Assembly: GCA_964568455.1 (NCBI GenBank)
Contig: CAZMPJ010000006.1
Coordinates: 1 to 64,000, forward strand
Direction: 5' to 3'
DNA length: 64,000 nucleotides
Origin: CAZMPJ01 sp964568455
Lineage (GTDB): Bacteria > Margulisbacteria > WOR-1 > O2-12-FULL-45-9
This document shows positions 8,811-17,051 of this stretch, piece after piece (the first letter of the stretch is position 1; every line of letters begins with the position of its first letter). The position numbers were made by a program, and so were the translations under genes. Below the pieces are notes generated by a model. It was not told where the DNA came from and made no database searches. It was given only the letters and a program-made list of their open reading frames with translations.

Positions 8811-10361
8811 TTAATCTCGGGTAAGCATAATACCTTCTACCGTCTTAATAGCATCAACGGCTGAACTGGTAATTCCACCAGCATACCCCGACCCCTCACC
8901 AACCGGATAAAAGCTAGGAAAACTTAACGATTGCCGGTTTTGTGCCCGCAAAATCCGGACAGGAGAAGAAGTTCTGGTTTCTGGAGCTAAAAGAGTGGCT
9001 TCTTTACAAACAAACATGGGTAACCTGTTCTGCCAAAATTTAAACGCGGCAACAAGTTTGTTAAATATAAAATCAGGAAAGATTTCGCTAAGCTCTGCGG
9101 AAAATGTATCCATTTTAAATGAATTTGGATTGATCTTGGAAGATTTAGTTGAGCTTAAAAAATCCAACATATTTTGTGCTGGTGCGCACCAAGAATCATT
9201 ATAAGCTTTGGACTCAATCATTCTTTGAAATTCTATACCCGCCAAAGGATGTGACAACCCAAAACTATCTGGAGACACCGCAACCACAATTGCAGAGTTA
9301 GAAAATGGTTCACTGCGATTAGAACTACTCATACCATTTAAAGTTAGCCCCCCATTTTCAGAAGAAGCATTTATTACTTTTCCGCCTGGACAAACACAAA
9401 ATGAAAATACTCCTTCATGGGCCAGCATATAATCAGCTGCTCCTAATTTTTGATTGTCTTTATACTTTTCTCCGTACTGCATTAAATTAATTATTTCAGC
9501 CGGATGTTCTATTCTAACTCCCACCGCAAAAGGCTTTGAAGAAAGTTGAATTTCCCTGGCCTGAAGCATTTGAAATGTATCTCGAGCCGAGTGTCCAATA
9601 GCAAGAATAATAGTCGAAGAATAACACTTCTCTTGGTTATTAATTTCTATCCCTTTCAAATTCCCGTTTTCAATAATGAGATCAGTTACTTTAGATTGAA
9701 AATGGATCTCTCCCCCTTTTTGCAAAATAAACTCTCTTATGTTTTTAATAATCGCGCAGAGCTGGTCAGTCCCAAGATGTGGCTTGTTGAGATAAGCAAT
9801 CTCTGCTTTTGCCCCAAACTTTATAAACGTATCAAGAACTCGCGCTACATAGCCAGACTCTTTAATCCTGGTAGTCAGCTTGCCATCAGAATAGGTTCCT
9901 GCTCCACCCTCACCAAATTGGATATTTGATTCCGGGTCTAAGACTTTATTTTTCTCAAAATAATGGATATCAGCCAGCCGCTGCTCTACTTTTTTACCTC
10001 GCTCAAAAATAATGGGTTTAATCCCATACTCTAAAAAGGTTAACGCCGCAAACATTCCCGCCGGACCAAAACCAACAATTATGGGACGATCTTTTAAGCT
10101 GCCTTTAATTTCTTTCCCTCGAGGTTTGCTTTTTCTTCCCGGAAAACGTTTTTTATTTTTATACTTCCCGGAAACAGTAGCTGCCAGCGACAAATTGTAA
10201 TAAAACTGTTTTTTATCGCGGGCATCCAGTGATTTTTTCAGTATTTCTATCTCGAAAACATCCATGGCAGAAAGCCCCAGCTTTTCAGCTGCCAGATTTT
10301 TATAGGCGGAAAAATCATCTTCTTCTAGTTTAATTTTAAGATTGTGGAGTATTAAATCCAT
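8811..10361 (-). CDS. FAD-dependent dehydrogenase, COG2509 type
   Basis: This 516-residue flavoprotein has an N-terminal ~90-residue accessory domain, then the dinucleotide motif VGFGPAGMFAALTFLE and a second FAD contact (IFERGKK). FGEGGAGTYSDGKL is characteristic of the large COG2509 family. GEGSGYAGGITSSAVDA near the C-terminus is the FAD-binding end. The physiological substrate of the family is not firmly known. It is probably the last gene of a minus-strand group that also includes the two small genes upstream (16-bp gap). Confidence 0.85.
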   Translation of the reverse strand: MDLILHNLKIKLEEDDFSAYKNLAAEKLGLSAMDVFEIEILKKSLDARDKKQFYYNLSLAATVSGKYKNKKRFPGRKSKPRGKEIKGSLKDRPIIVGFGPAGMFAALTFLEYGIKPIIFERGKKVEQRLADIHYFEKNKVLDPESNIQFGEGGAGTYSDGKLTTRIKESGYVARVLDTFIKFGAKAEIAYLNKPHLGTDQLCAIIKNIREFILQKGGEIHFQSKVTDLIIENGNLKGIEINNQEKCYSSTIILAIGHSARDTFQMLQAREIQLSSKPFAVGVRIEHPAEIINLMQYGEKYKDNQKLGAADYMLAHEGVFSFCVCPGGKVINASSENGGLTLNGMSSSNRSEPFSNSAIVVAVSPDSFGLSHPLAGIEFQRMIESKAYNDSWCAPAQNMLDFLSSTKSSKINPNSFKMDTFSAELSEIFPDFIFNKLVAAFKFWQNRLPMFVCKEATLLAPETRTSSPVRILRAQNRQSLSFPSFYPVGEGSGYAGGITSSAVDAIKTVEGIMLTRD

Positions 10362-10376
10362 CAGATCGGCTAGCGC

Positions 10377-10703
10377 TTAGTTCCTAGCCGCATAATTAAA
10401 AGCTAGAAAATATTTTTGCCATTTATTATCAGAAGAAGCATATTCATTGTCAAAAACAAAATAATCAGCCAGAGTTTCTCTTAAGCGAGCCAGTTCTTTT
10501 AAACGAGAGGAATTTTTTCTATCCGCAAGAGATAAATCTAAAAGCTCTAAACAGCGATCAAAGGCTCTTTGGCTATACTCCTGGTTATTCTTTTTTTTCC
10601 AATTGATTGTTCGAAAAACTTCACTACCAATATTAGCTAATTGCTCTACTAAAGTAAGTTTAAACCATTTGCCCTGCGCTAACTCTTTGTGCTGATAATT
10701 CAT
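10377..10703 (-). CDS. Small conserved hypothetical protein
   Basis: This 108-residue, helical, charged protein starts MNYQHKELAQGKWFKLTL. I recall similar short proteins in diverse uncultivated bacteria but know no function. Its start overlaps the stop of the DUF5674 gene by 4 bp (ATGA), indicating translational coupling. Motifs visible are EQLANIGSEV and KYFLAFNYAARN at the end. Confidence 0.65.
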   Translation of the reverse strand: MNYQHKELAQGKWFKLTLVEQLANIGSEVFRTINWKKKNNQEYSQRAFDRCLELLDLSLADRKNSSRLKELARLRETLADYFVFDNEYASSDNKWQKYFLAFNYAARN

Positions 10704-11041
10704 TTTTCTATTAAACCATTAATAATATTTATTATTTTTTCCCTAACTGCCTGGTCCTCAACACTTCTTGTCCTGTTTCCTTGTGCCGGCTTCAAATTGA
10801 TCATTGAATCAAACTCTATTCTTTGATCTAATTCTAAATCCGGATAAATATTAATACCCCATAAATTTTCTTGTTTTGAGCCATCTTTAATCATAAACGC
10901 CTCTTCATCAGCATGAAGTTCAGCATCAACGACCATGCATCCCATCTCAACGTCAACCACAGCCTTAACTAAATCTCCAAACCCAGCCTTGGCCATTTGC
11001 CTAAGCTCTTCAATTGATATTTTATCTTTCACAACTTTCAT
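10700..11041 (-). CDS. DUF5674 family protein
   Basis: This 113-residue protein has the pattern I associate with DUF5674: ISIEELRQMAKAGFGDLVKA, then VDVEMGCMVVDAELHADEE, then WGINIYP and LKPAQGNRTRSVED. Function unknown. The frame is open further upstream, but TATAAT (11048-11053, minus) lies 6 nt before ATG 11041, so the leaderless start at 11041 is preferred. It is divergent from the DUF3175 gene and coupled to the downstream small gene. Confidence 0.75.
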   Translation of the reverse strand: MKVVKDKISIEELRQMAKAGFGDLVKAVVDVEMGCMVVDAELHADEEAFMIKDGSKQENLWGINIYPDLELDQRIEFDSMINLKPAQGNRTRSVEDQAVREKIINIINGLIEK

Positions 11042-11099
11042 AATTAAATTATAGCATAAACCTAGATGATTGATTAAGTTATATGATAAAATAAAACAA

Positions 11100-11387
11100 A
11101 TGAAAAAAAATAAATACTGGTCTGGCAAAGTTACCAAAGAAAGTGACGCCTTAGATCTGGAAAAAGGGGTTTTTAGTTTTTCCAGTCCCAGAAAAATTGC
11201 TCTTTCACTCAAACGCTCAGCTGAAAAAAGTACCAGAAGAAAAGCCAATCCCTTTCAATCTGCGATGTCTATGTTGAATTTTTATATTAACCGAGCTGGC
11301 AAAAACTTGCCCGTAAAAAAGAGAGAAATACTCGAACAAGCAAAAGCAGAACTACGTAACATTTTTAAGAAAAATAGGCGGAAATAA
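11100..11387 (+). CDS. DUF3175 family protein
   Basis: This 95-residue basic protein matches DUF3175: YWSGKVTKESDALDLEKGVF near the start, IALSLKRSAEKS, and SAMSMLNFYINRAGKNL. Function unknown; its charge suggests nucleic-acid binding (inference). The start at 11100 sits 7 nt after TAAAAT (11087-11092), predicting a leaderless mRNA; the ATG at 11070 lies upstream of that box. The 3' end overlaps the convergent VIT1-like gene by 23 bp. Confidence 0.8.
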   Translation: MKKNKYWSGKVTKESDALDLEKGVFSFSSPRKIALSLKRSAEKSTRRKANPFQSAMSMLNFYINRAGKNLPVKKREILEQAKAELRNIFKKNRRK

Positions 11388-11841
11388 ACTGGCCAACATA
11401 ATAAGTGATAAAAATCACCAGAATCCCAATAATTAAATGTTCAAAAACAACCTTAAAAGGTTTTTCTCCTCGTTGTTTTGCCATTATATAACTTAATGAA
11501 ATCAAAACAGATAATCCCCAAACTATATTAACCATTATCGCTGTCAGAAGATTAAACAATAAAATGGGAAGAATGAAAGTTAAAGCAAATAAGAATTTGC
11601 AGAAAAAAGTAGACAAAGTTGATTCCCAGATTTCTTTATTAGAATGCTTATTCTCTGCTTCTTCTGAAACATGGATACCCAAAGCATCTGAAAAAGCATC
11701 AGCAATAGCAATAGTTAAAATACCGCCGATAACCACCAGCTTTGATTGGGTGCTGGAACCTAAACCAACCATTAACCCCAAAGTAGTAATTACCCCCGAG
11801 GTAATTCCAAAAGTAAAACCAACTTTTATTGAATGTTTCAT
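11365..11841 (-). CDS. VIT1/CCC1-family membrane protein
   Basis: This 158-residue protein has about five membrane spans and the family-like segment GFTFGITSGVITTLGLMVGL, then ADAFSDALGIHVSEEAENK. The latter is the region that in VIT1/CCC1 iron and manganese transporters holds metal-contacting acidic residues. It is shorter than typical VIT1 proteins (~230-250), lacking much of the cytoplasmic metal-binding insert, so transport is a family-based guess. Promoter TTGAGT-16-TATAAT (11850-11877, minus) ends 8 nt before the ATG. Confidence 0.7.
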   Translation of the reverse strand: MKHSIKVGFTFGITSGVITTLGLMVGLGSSTQSKLVVIGGILTIAIADAFSDALGIHVSEEAENKHSNKEIWESTLSTFFCKFLFALTFILPILLFNLLTAIMVNIVWGLSVLISLSYIMAKQRGEKPFKVVFEHLIIGILVIFITYYVGQFISAYFS

Positions 11842-11849
11842 AATATTAA

Positions 11850-11877
11850 ATTATACTTGATTTAGTACAATACTCAA
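11850..11877 (-). promoter_or_regulatory. Promoter of the VIT1-like gene
   Basis: On the minus strand TTGAGT (11872-11877) and TATAAT (11850-11855) are 16 bp apart, with the ATG 8 nt later. The 41-bp divergent spacer to dusB also holds a plus-strand TACAAT (11866-11871), so the two promoters interleave. Confidence 0.65.
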
Positions 11878-11882
11878 CTTAA

Positions 11883-12821
11883 ATGTTTAAACCAAAAAAT
11901 CAACAAGTAATATTAGCCCCCCTAGCCGGTTGCTCTGACCTGGCTTTTCGCTTGATTGCTCGCGAACACGGAGCAAAACTTTGCTTCTATGAAATGGTTG
12001 ACTCCAATGCTTTAATTAATTCTAATCCCCTTAAAACTCAAGATATCTTGCAAAAACACAAAAAAGATAAACCCATTGCCGCCCAGATTTTAGGTGGTGA
12101 ACCTGAAAAAGTATTAAAAGCAGCTAAGTTGCTAATGGAAATGGTTAATATTAAATTCTTAGACGTTAATGCCGCTTGTCCAGTTAAAAAAGTGCTAAAA
12201 AAGAAAGCCGGCGCCCAGCTTTTAACGGATCCAGAACGCCTTTGTGACATCATTAAGGTTTTAAGTGAAAATATTCCTGTTCCAATAACAGTCAAACTAA
12301 GAACAACAAACAATATTGTTCAAATTGCCAAAGATTGCAAAAAAGCTGGAGTCAAAACTATTTTTATCCACGGCAGGAGTAAAGAGCAAGGTTATGCTGG
12401 TGAAGTTGACTATGCATCTATTAAAGCAGTTAAAAAGGCAGTTAAAATCCCAGTTTATGGTTCTGGCAATATTTTTAACCCTGAACTGGCCAAACAAATG
12501 CTGGATTTAACTGGTTGCGACGGGATTTTGGTAGCCAGAGGCGCCATGGGCAATCCCTGGATATTTAAGCAGATTGAGGATTATTTAAGAAAAGGTAAAT
12601 ATAAAAAAGAAATTACTTTAAAAGAAAGGCTTAAAGTTTTAAAAAAGCACTTATCTTATTTAGAAAAATATAAGCTTTTAAAATCTCATGCCAAGATGGG
12701 ACATATGATAAAAGTCGCGATCTGGTATTTAAAATCGCTGCCCAACGCTAAAGAAATTCGTAAAAAGATTGTTCGTACCTCAAGTTACGACTCATTGCTT
12801 GATTTAATCTCAACTTTATAG
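11883..12821 (+). CDS. dusB: tRNA-dihydrouridine synthase
   Basis: This 312-residue flavoprotein reduces uridine to dihydrouridine in tRNA D-loops. It begins with ILAPLAGCSDLAFRLI, the Dus FMN-binding start. It has NAACPVKKVLKKKAGAQLL, with the catalytic Cys in the CPVKKV block, then FIHGRSKEQGY and VYGSGNIF for FMN phosphate binding. The order and spacing match DusB. A TACAAT 11 nt before the ATG, with no Shine-Dalgarno, suggests a leaderless mRNA. Confidence 0.9.
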   Translation: MFKPKNQQVILAPLAGCSDLAFRLIAREHGAKLCFYEMVDSNALINSNPLKTQDILQKHKKDKPIAAQILGGEPEKVLKAAKLLMEMVNIKFLDVNAACPVKKVLKKKAGAQLLTDPERLCDIIKVLSENIPVPITVKLRTTNNIVQIAKDCKKAGVKTIFIHGRSKEQGYAGEVDYASIKAVKKAVKIPVYGSGNIFNPELAKQMLDLTGCDGILVARGAMGNPWIFKQIEDYLRKGKYKKEITLKERLKVLKKHLSYLEKYKLLKSHAKMGHMIKVAIWYLKSLPNAKEIRKKIVRTSSYDSLLDLISTL

Positions 12822-12859
12822 TATAAATTAACCATCCCAATCTCAAGGAGGAAATGATT

Positions 12860-13609
12860 GTGTACAAAGTAGTTTTGCTAAGACACGGGGAAAGCACCTG
12901 GAATAAAGAAAACAAATTTACCGGCTGGACTGATGTTGATTTGTCAGAAAAAGGAACTAATGAAGCTAATAAAGCTGGTGACACCTTAAAAAAAGAAGGC
13001 TTCACTTTTGATATTGCTTTTACTTCTGTTTTAAAACGCGCTATCAGAACTTTATGGATTACCCTCGATAAAATGGATCTCATGTGGATTCCGATTGAAA
13101 GAAGCTGGCGACTTAATGAAAGGCATTATGGTGCGCTGCAAGGTTTAAATAAAGCTGAAACAGCTGCAAAATATGGTGATGCTCAAGTCTTAATCTGGCG
13201 CCGAGCTTATGACACTGCTCCACCTAAATTAGAAAAATCAGATCCACGCTATCCAGGCAATGACCCTCGCTATGCTGAATTAAAAGAAAAGGAATTGCCT
13301 TTAACCGAATGCTTAAAAGATACAGTAGATCGATTTTTACCTTACTGGCATAAAACCATTGCCCCAACCATTAAATCCGGCAAAAAAGTTATAATCGCAG
13401 CCCACGGTAACAGCTTACGCGCTCTGGTTAAATATTTAGACAATGTGGCTGACGAAGCAATTGTGAAATTAAATATTCCAACCGGCATGCCCTTGGTATA
13501 TGAATTGGATAAAAATTTAAAACCGATTAAACATTATTATCTGGGTGATCCAGAAGCAGTGAAAAAAGCTATGGAAGCTGTGGCTAATCAAGGTAAGGCT
13601 AAAAAATAG
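12860..13609 (+). CDS. gpmA: 2,3-bisphosphoglycerate-dependent phosphoglycerate mutase
   Basis: The enzyme interconverts 3- and 2-phosphoglycerate in glycolysis. It contains the phosphohistidine motif LLRHGESTWN, the RSWRLNERHYGALQG block and AAHGNSLRALVKYLD with the second catalytic His; the length (249) is normal. I chose GTG 12860 because AAGGAGG (12845-12851) lies 8 nt upstream, whereas ATG 12854 would be only 2 nt from it. The end overlaps the convergent epimerase by 11 bp. Confidence 0.92.
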   Translation: MYKVVLLRHGESTWNKENKFTGWTDVDLSEKGTNEANKAGDTLKKEGFTFDIAFTSVLKRAIRTLWITLDKMDLMWIPIERSWRLNERHYGALQGLNKAETAAKYGDAQVLIWRRAYDTAPPKLEKSDPRYPGNDPRYAELKEKELPLTECLKDTVDRFLPYWHKTIAPTIKSGKKVIIAAHGNSLRALVKYLDNVADEAIVKLNIPTGMPLVYELDKNLKPIKHYYLGDPEAVKKAMEAVANQGKAKK

Positions 13610-14480
13610 ATTCTATGGTCGGATATTTCGGGTTTTGAACATTAACCGTATTATATTGAAAATGCCTTTTTCCCAAGCAATAGCGGTCCCAGTCTGACAA
13701 TCTGCGGCCAAATAAGAATTTAACTAATTTAGGCGAAATTCTTATTTTAAAATAGGTTTTCTTTTTAAATATTCCACACAATTCATTAATTAATTCGGTT
13801 GCTGTAATTAATTTATTACCTAAAATCATCTCTTTTCGATCAGTATCATTCTCAAGTAAGAAACTAACCATTTGAGCCATGTCATAGGCATGGATAAAAT
13901 GGAAACTAACGTCAACTGTAAAAAATCGAAGCAACCAGAGCCACTTTTTAGCTGCAATAATACCTTGCAAAGCATGAGAATAAGGATGTTTTGCATCCCC
14001 TCCCAACACCCAGGTTGGATAAAGGGTGATGATTTTATTGTAAATCGGCAGCTGCTTCATGTTCTTACGTAAGAGATACTTACCCCTTACGTAAGAGGCA
14101 TCCATTTTTTCGATTGCTTCAATCGGCTGACCATCGGAGGCTAAAATGCTGGCTGTGGAAAAATAAATTACTTTCTGGCACTTATTAGGATCTAATAATT
14201 CAAAAAACTGATAAGTATAATCATAGTTTGTCTCTGTATCACCCCACCCCGCTGCAATATGCACGACAAAATCAATCTCTTTAAGCAACTCTTCCTGTTC
14301 TTCAATATTACGCATATCATTTCTAATTAAAGTAATATTAGGAAAAGCTTTGTAATCAAACATTAATTTAGCTGGGTTTCTGACTAAAAGATATAGCTGA
14401 TAGTCTGGATTTTTAATTAATTGATCAACAACATAATGACCCACACAACCCGAGGCCCCGGTTATAAATACTTTTTTCAT
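13599..14480 (-). CDS. NAD-dependent epimerase/dehydratase family protein
   Basis: This 293-residue extended SDR protein begins VFITGASGCVGHYVVDQL, the Rossmann TGxxGxxG motif. FVVHIAAGWGD follows, and YVRGK supplies the catalytic YxxxK pair. Substrate unknown; a nucleotide sugar is likely given the HldD-like neighbour 1 bp upstream. The YxxxK motif is encoded by one of two CTTACGTAAG palindromes (14086-14095, 14064-14073). It is the last gene of the four-gene operon that starts at 17017. Confidence 0.8.
   Translation of the reverse strand: MKKVFITGASGCVGHYVVDQLIKNPDYQLYLLVRNPAKLMFDYKAFPNITLIRNDMRNIEEQEELLKEIDFVVHIAAGWGDTETNYDYTYQFFELLDPNKCQKVIYFSTASILASDGQPIEAIEKMDASYVRGKYLLRKNMKQLPIYNKIITLYPTWVLGGDAKHPYSHALQGIIAAKKWLWLLRFFTVDVSFHFIHAYDMAQMVSFLLENDTDRKEMILGNKLITATELINELCGIFKKKTYFKIRISPKLVKFLFGRRLSDWDRYCLGKRHFQYNTVNVQNPKYPTIESIF
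14064..14095. repeat. Pair of CTTACGTAAG palindromes
   Basis: Two identical 10-bp palindromes at 14064-14073 and 14086-14095, 22 bp apart start to start, lie within the epimerase gene. The same palindrome occurs twice in polX (28005-28025). Confidence 0.8.
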
Positions 14481-14481
14481 T

Positions 14482-15456
14482 TTAATAATAGGCCAGACCT
14501 TTTTCCAGGTAATTTACCACATAATCAGCCACTGCATCTTCCAGCGAACGGAAAGAATAGTTGAGACCAGTTTTATCTAATTTCTTAAGATCAGCCTTAG
14601 TAGAATACTGATACTTATCTCTAATCTGCTCGGGCATAGGAATATATTCAATCTCTGGTTCAAGGTTTAAAGCTGAAAAAATGGCCTTAGCTAAGTCATT
14701 CCAGGTGCGGGATTGGCCAGTACCAACATTATAAATACCTTTAATTTGCGGGTTTTTGTAAAATTCAAACATTAAATCAACCACATCTTTAATATAAACA
14801 AAATCACGGACCTGTTCTCCATCTTTATATTCTGGTTTATAAGATTTAAACAAACGGATCTTGCCATCTTTTTTAATCTGCTGATACGCTTTAACTACCA
14901 AACTACGCATTTCACCTTTATGATACTCATTAGGACCATAAACATTAAAGTATTTATAACCGACAATCTTGTTGGAAAGCTTATGCTTAATCAGCCAAAC
15001 ATCAAACAACTGCTTTGAATTACCGTACAAATTCAATGGTTTTAATTTTAAAGAATGGTCATCTTGATCACTGTAACCTAAGGAACCATCACCATAAGTG
15101 GCAGCAGAACTAGCATAATGAAAGGGAATTTTTTTATCCAAGGCCCACTCTGCCAGTTTTTTAGAATACTCATAATTGTTTTGATAAAGATAATCAGCAT
15201 TAGTTTCCATGGTGGAAGAACAAGCCCCAATGTGGAAGATAGCTTTTACATCAGCAGGCTTAGTTTGGTCAAGAAAATCCTGTTTATCAATAAAATCGAG
15301 GAAATCTTTGCCAACCAGGTTTTTCCATTTTTCGTCGCTATCCTGCTGATCAACCACCAAGATATCTTTTTCGCCTTCTTGGTTTAATTTGCTTAAAAAA
15401 CAGCTGCCAATAAAGCCAGCGCCGCCGGTTAAGACAATAATTTGGCGTTTTCCCAT
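14482..15456 (-). CDS. hldD: ADP-glyceromanno-heptose 6-epimerase family protein
   Basis: This 324-residue protein resembles HldD/RfaD, which makes ADP-L-glycero-D-manno-heptose for the lipopolysaccharide core. It has the nucleotide site VLTGGAGFIGSCFLSKL, then IFHIGACSSTMETN, and HYASSAATYGDG with YGNSK as the catalytic YxxxK. KYFNVYGPNEYHKGEM and REQ-like VRDFVYIKDVVD are typical. It implies an outer membrane with heptose-containing glycan. The start overlaps the upstream gene by 28 bp. Confidence 0.85.
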   Translation of the reverse strand: MGKRQIIVLTGGAGFIGSCFLSKLNQEGEKDILVVDQQDSDEKWKNLVGKDFLDFIDKQDFLDQTKPADVKAIFHIGACSSTMETNADYLYQNNYEYSKKLAEWALDKKIPFHYASSAATYGDGSLGYSDQDDHSLKLKPLNLYGNSKQLFDVWLIKHKLSNKIVGYKYFNVYGPNEYHKGEMRSLVVKAYQQIKKDGKIRLFKSYKPEYKDGEQVRDFVYIKDVVDLMFEFYKNPQIKGIYNVGTGQSRTWNDLAKAIFSALNLEPEIEYIPMPEQIRDKYQYSTKADLKKLDKTGLNYSFRSLEDAVADYVVNYLEKGLAYY

Positions 15457-16535
15457 TTAAACTCCAGCCTTTTACGTCCTTTTGTCAGCTTTTTACCAAA
15501 GATATAACCAGCTAAAAGAGGTAAGGAAACACTGGGCTCAACCCAAGCTTGGGCAAACTTTGCTTCTTTTTTGATTTTTCCCCAAGAACGGCCTTCACCC
15601 AAGGTGGAGCTTGAAAGCCCACCATCTTGAGTTACTGCAGTTGTAACCTGCAACGCATAATCATGACCACGATCACAACCATAAATATAGCTCATGACAA
15701 TGGAATCATTAATATAATTTTTCGGCACCCCGCCAGCCACATAAAAAGCCGCGGTTTTTTTGGACTTAACCACAATCTGGACCATTTCAACATTGTCTTT
15801 GATTGCATCAATGGAAATATATTTTTTGCCAGCTTCTTGGGCTCTTACCTGATGTTCGGTTAAGCCAATACCAATGGAGGAATCGTTTAGAGCGGGAACA
15901 AAAATTGGCACTCCCAGCTTGTGGCATTGATAAAGGATTGATTCTTCATCATCAATTCTTTCGGCTAGTTTATTTAAATATTCTCGGCTGGAATAATTAC
16001 CCGGCTTCATCTCGTCAGCCACTAATTTACAAAAACGATCAGTCTTAGCTACTTTTTCTTCATCAATATAAGTATCGTAAATGCGGTCAATGTTTAAATC
16101 ATAAAGTCTGGGGTCATCCGCATTTGGCGTGCCTTGATAATGACCGTGGCCTAGAGCAGCGTAAACATCCTGGTAAATAATCGCACCAGTTGAAACAATG
16201 ACGTCAACTGCGCCAGACACAACTAGATCTCGTAAAACTTTACGCAAGCCAGCAGCAATTAAAGGACCAGCTAGGCCAAGGAAAACTGTGGGCCGATCTT
16301 TGTCCTGATACATATTTTTTAAAACCTGGGCACACTCGCCAATATTTCTAGCCTGAATAGACATGCCCGCCATATTTTCTACTAAATCAGCTACTTTAGT
16401 ATTTTCATCTAATTTAATCTGGGAAACCGGTTCGCCTAGCACTTGTTTTTTAAATGTTTGCTGGTCATTAGATAGCGATCGATAACCTAAGCCTTGATAT
16501 TTATCTTGAGGAAAATCTTTGTTCATTTTATCCAA
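15429..16535 (-). CDS. Deoxyhypusine-synthase-like protein
   Basis: This 368-residue protein matches the deoxyhypusine synthase family: VFLGLAGPLIAAGLRKVL, then the NAD-binding stretch DVIVSTGAIIYQDVYAALGH. FYVAGGVPKNYIND provides the lysine that forms the enzyme-imine in family members. Bacteria lack eIF5A, so the substrate is not the classical one; homospermidine-type aminobutyl transfer or modification of another target is possible. It is second in the operon, overlapping the methyltransferase-like gene by 13 bp and hldD by 28 bp. Confidence 0.85.
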   Translation of the reverse strand: MDKMNKDFPQDKYQGLGYRSLSNDQQTFKKQVLGEPVSQIKLDENTKVADLVENMAGMSIQARNIGECAQVLKNMYQDKDRPTVFLGLAGPLIAAGLRKVLRDLVVSGAVDVIVSTGAIIYQDVYAALGHGHYQGTPNADDPRLYDLNIDRIYDTYIDEEKVAKTDRFCKLVADEMKPGNYSSREYLNKLAERIDDEESILYQCHKLGVPIFVPALNDSSIGIGLTEHQVRAQEAGKKYISIDAIKDNVEMVQIVVKSKKTAAFYVAGGVPKNYINDSIVMSYIYGCDRGHDYALQVTTAVTQDGGLSSSTLGEGRSWGKIKKEAKFAQAWVEPSVSLPLLAGYIFGKKLTKGRKRLEFKWENAKLLS

Positions 16536-17017
16536 AACATGCCAGTAGCGTGTTTATAATCCAAAAATTCCTGACCAAACTTCTTTTCCATAACCAATTT
16601 TTCTTCCAGATAAGCTTGCAACCAAATCATAGCCAGGATAAACATACCCAGGTAAAAAGAGTAAACCGCAGCCCAGAGCCACCACCAGCCTACCCAAACA
16701 AAAATTAAGCCTAAATACCAGGGATGTCTGACTAAAGCATAAGGACCGGCTTTAACTAATTCTAAAGGATGACAATGCTTTTTAGTCCAGGCTAAGATTG
16801 CCAGACCTAAAATAATGGCAATTATGCCAGCAATACGCCACCAGTAAAAATCAATATCAAAATGCGGTTGATTTAAAAAAACAGTAAAAAAAGGCAAGAA
16901 GCTAAAAATTAAGCCGCCCAAAGAATGATACCAGGAAAGCTTATTTTTAAAAGTCGCCAACCAGATTAAACCAATATTTAGAGCAAAAATTAAGACGATT
17001 AACCATTGAATTGTCAT
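16523..17017 (-). CDS. Isoprenylcysteine-methyltransferase-like membrane protein
   Basis: This 164-residue protein has four to five membrane spans and the ICMT/PEMT-type SAM-binding end: GPYALVRHPWYLGLIFVW followed by EEKLVMEKKFGQEFLDYK. Members methylate lipids or lipidated substrates at the membrane; the bacterial substrate here is unknown. It is the first gene of the four-gene minus-strand operon. No Shine-Dalgarno is evident; a TATTAT-like box lies ~9-12 nt before the ATG. Confidence 0.75.
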   Translation of the reverse strand: MTIQWLIVLIFALNIGLIWLATFKNKLSWYHSLGGLIFSFLPFFTVFLNQPHFDIDFYWWRIAGIIAIILGLAILAWTKKHCHPLELVKAGPYALVRHPWYLGLIFVWVGWWWLWAAVYSFYLGMFILAMIWLQAYLEEKLVMEKKFGQEFLDYKHATGMFWIK

Positions 17018-17051
17018 GATCTAGATATAATACAATAGAATTAAAGGTAGA

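Noticed and set aside
8617..8824. Coding frames across the palindrome and tRNA-Asn on either strand
   Set aside because: They translate the tRNA and repeat; the GIY-YIG protein begins at 8616.
9546..9929. 127-codon frame opposite the COG2509 flavoprotein
   Set aside because: Antisense shadow of a well-conserved gene, with no recognisable motif or ribosome site.
10700..11387. DUF5674/DUF3175 as a toxin-antitoxin pair
   Set aside because: The genes are divergent rather than co-transcribed and neither family has an established toxin role.
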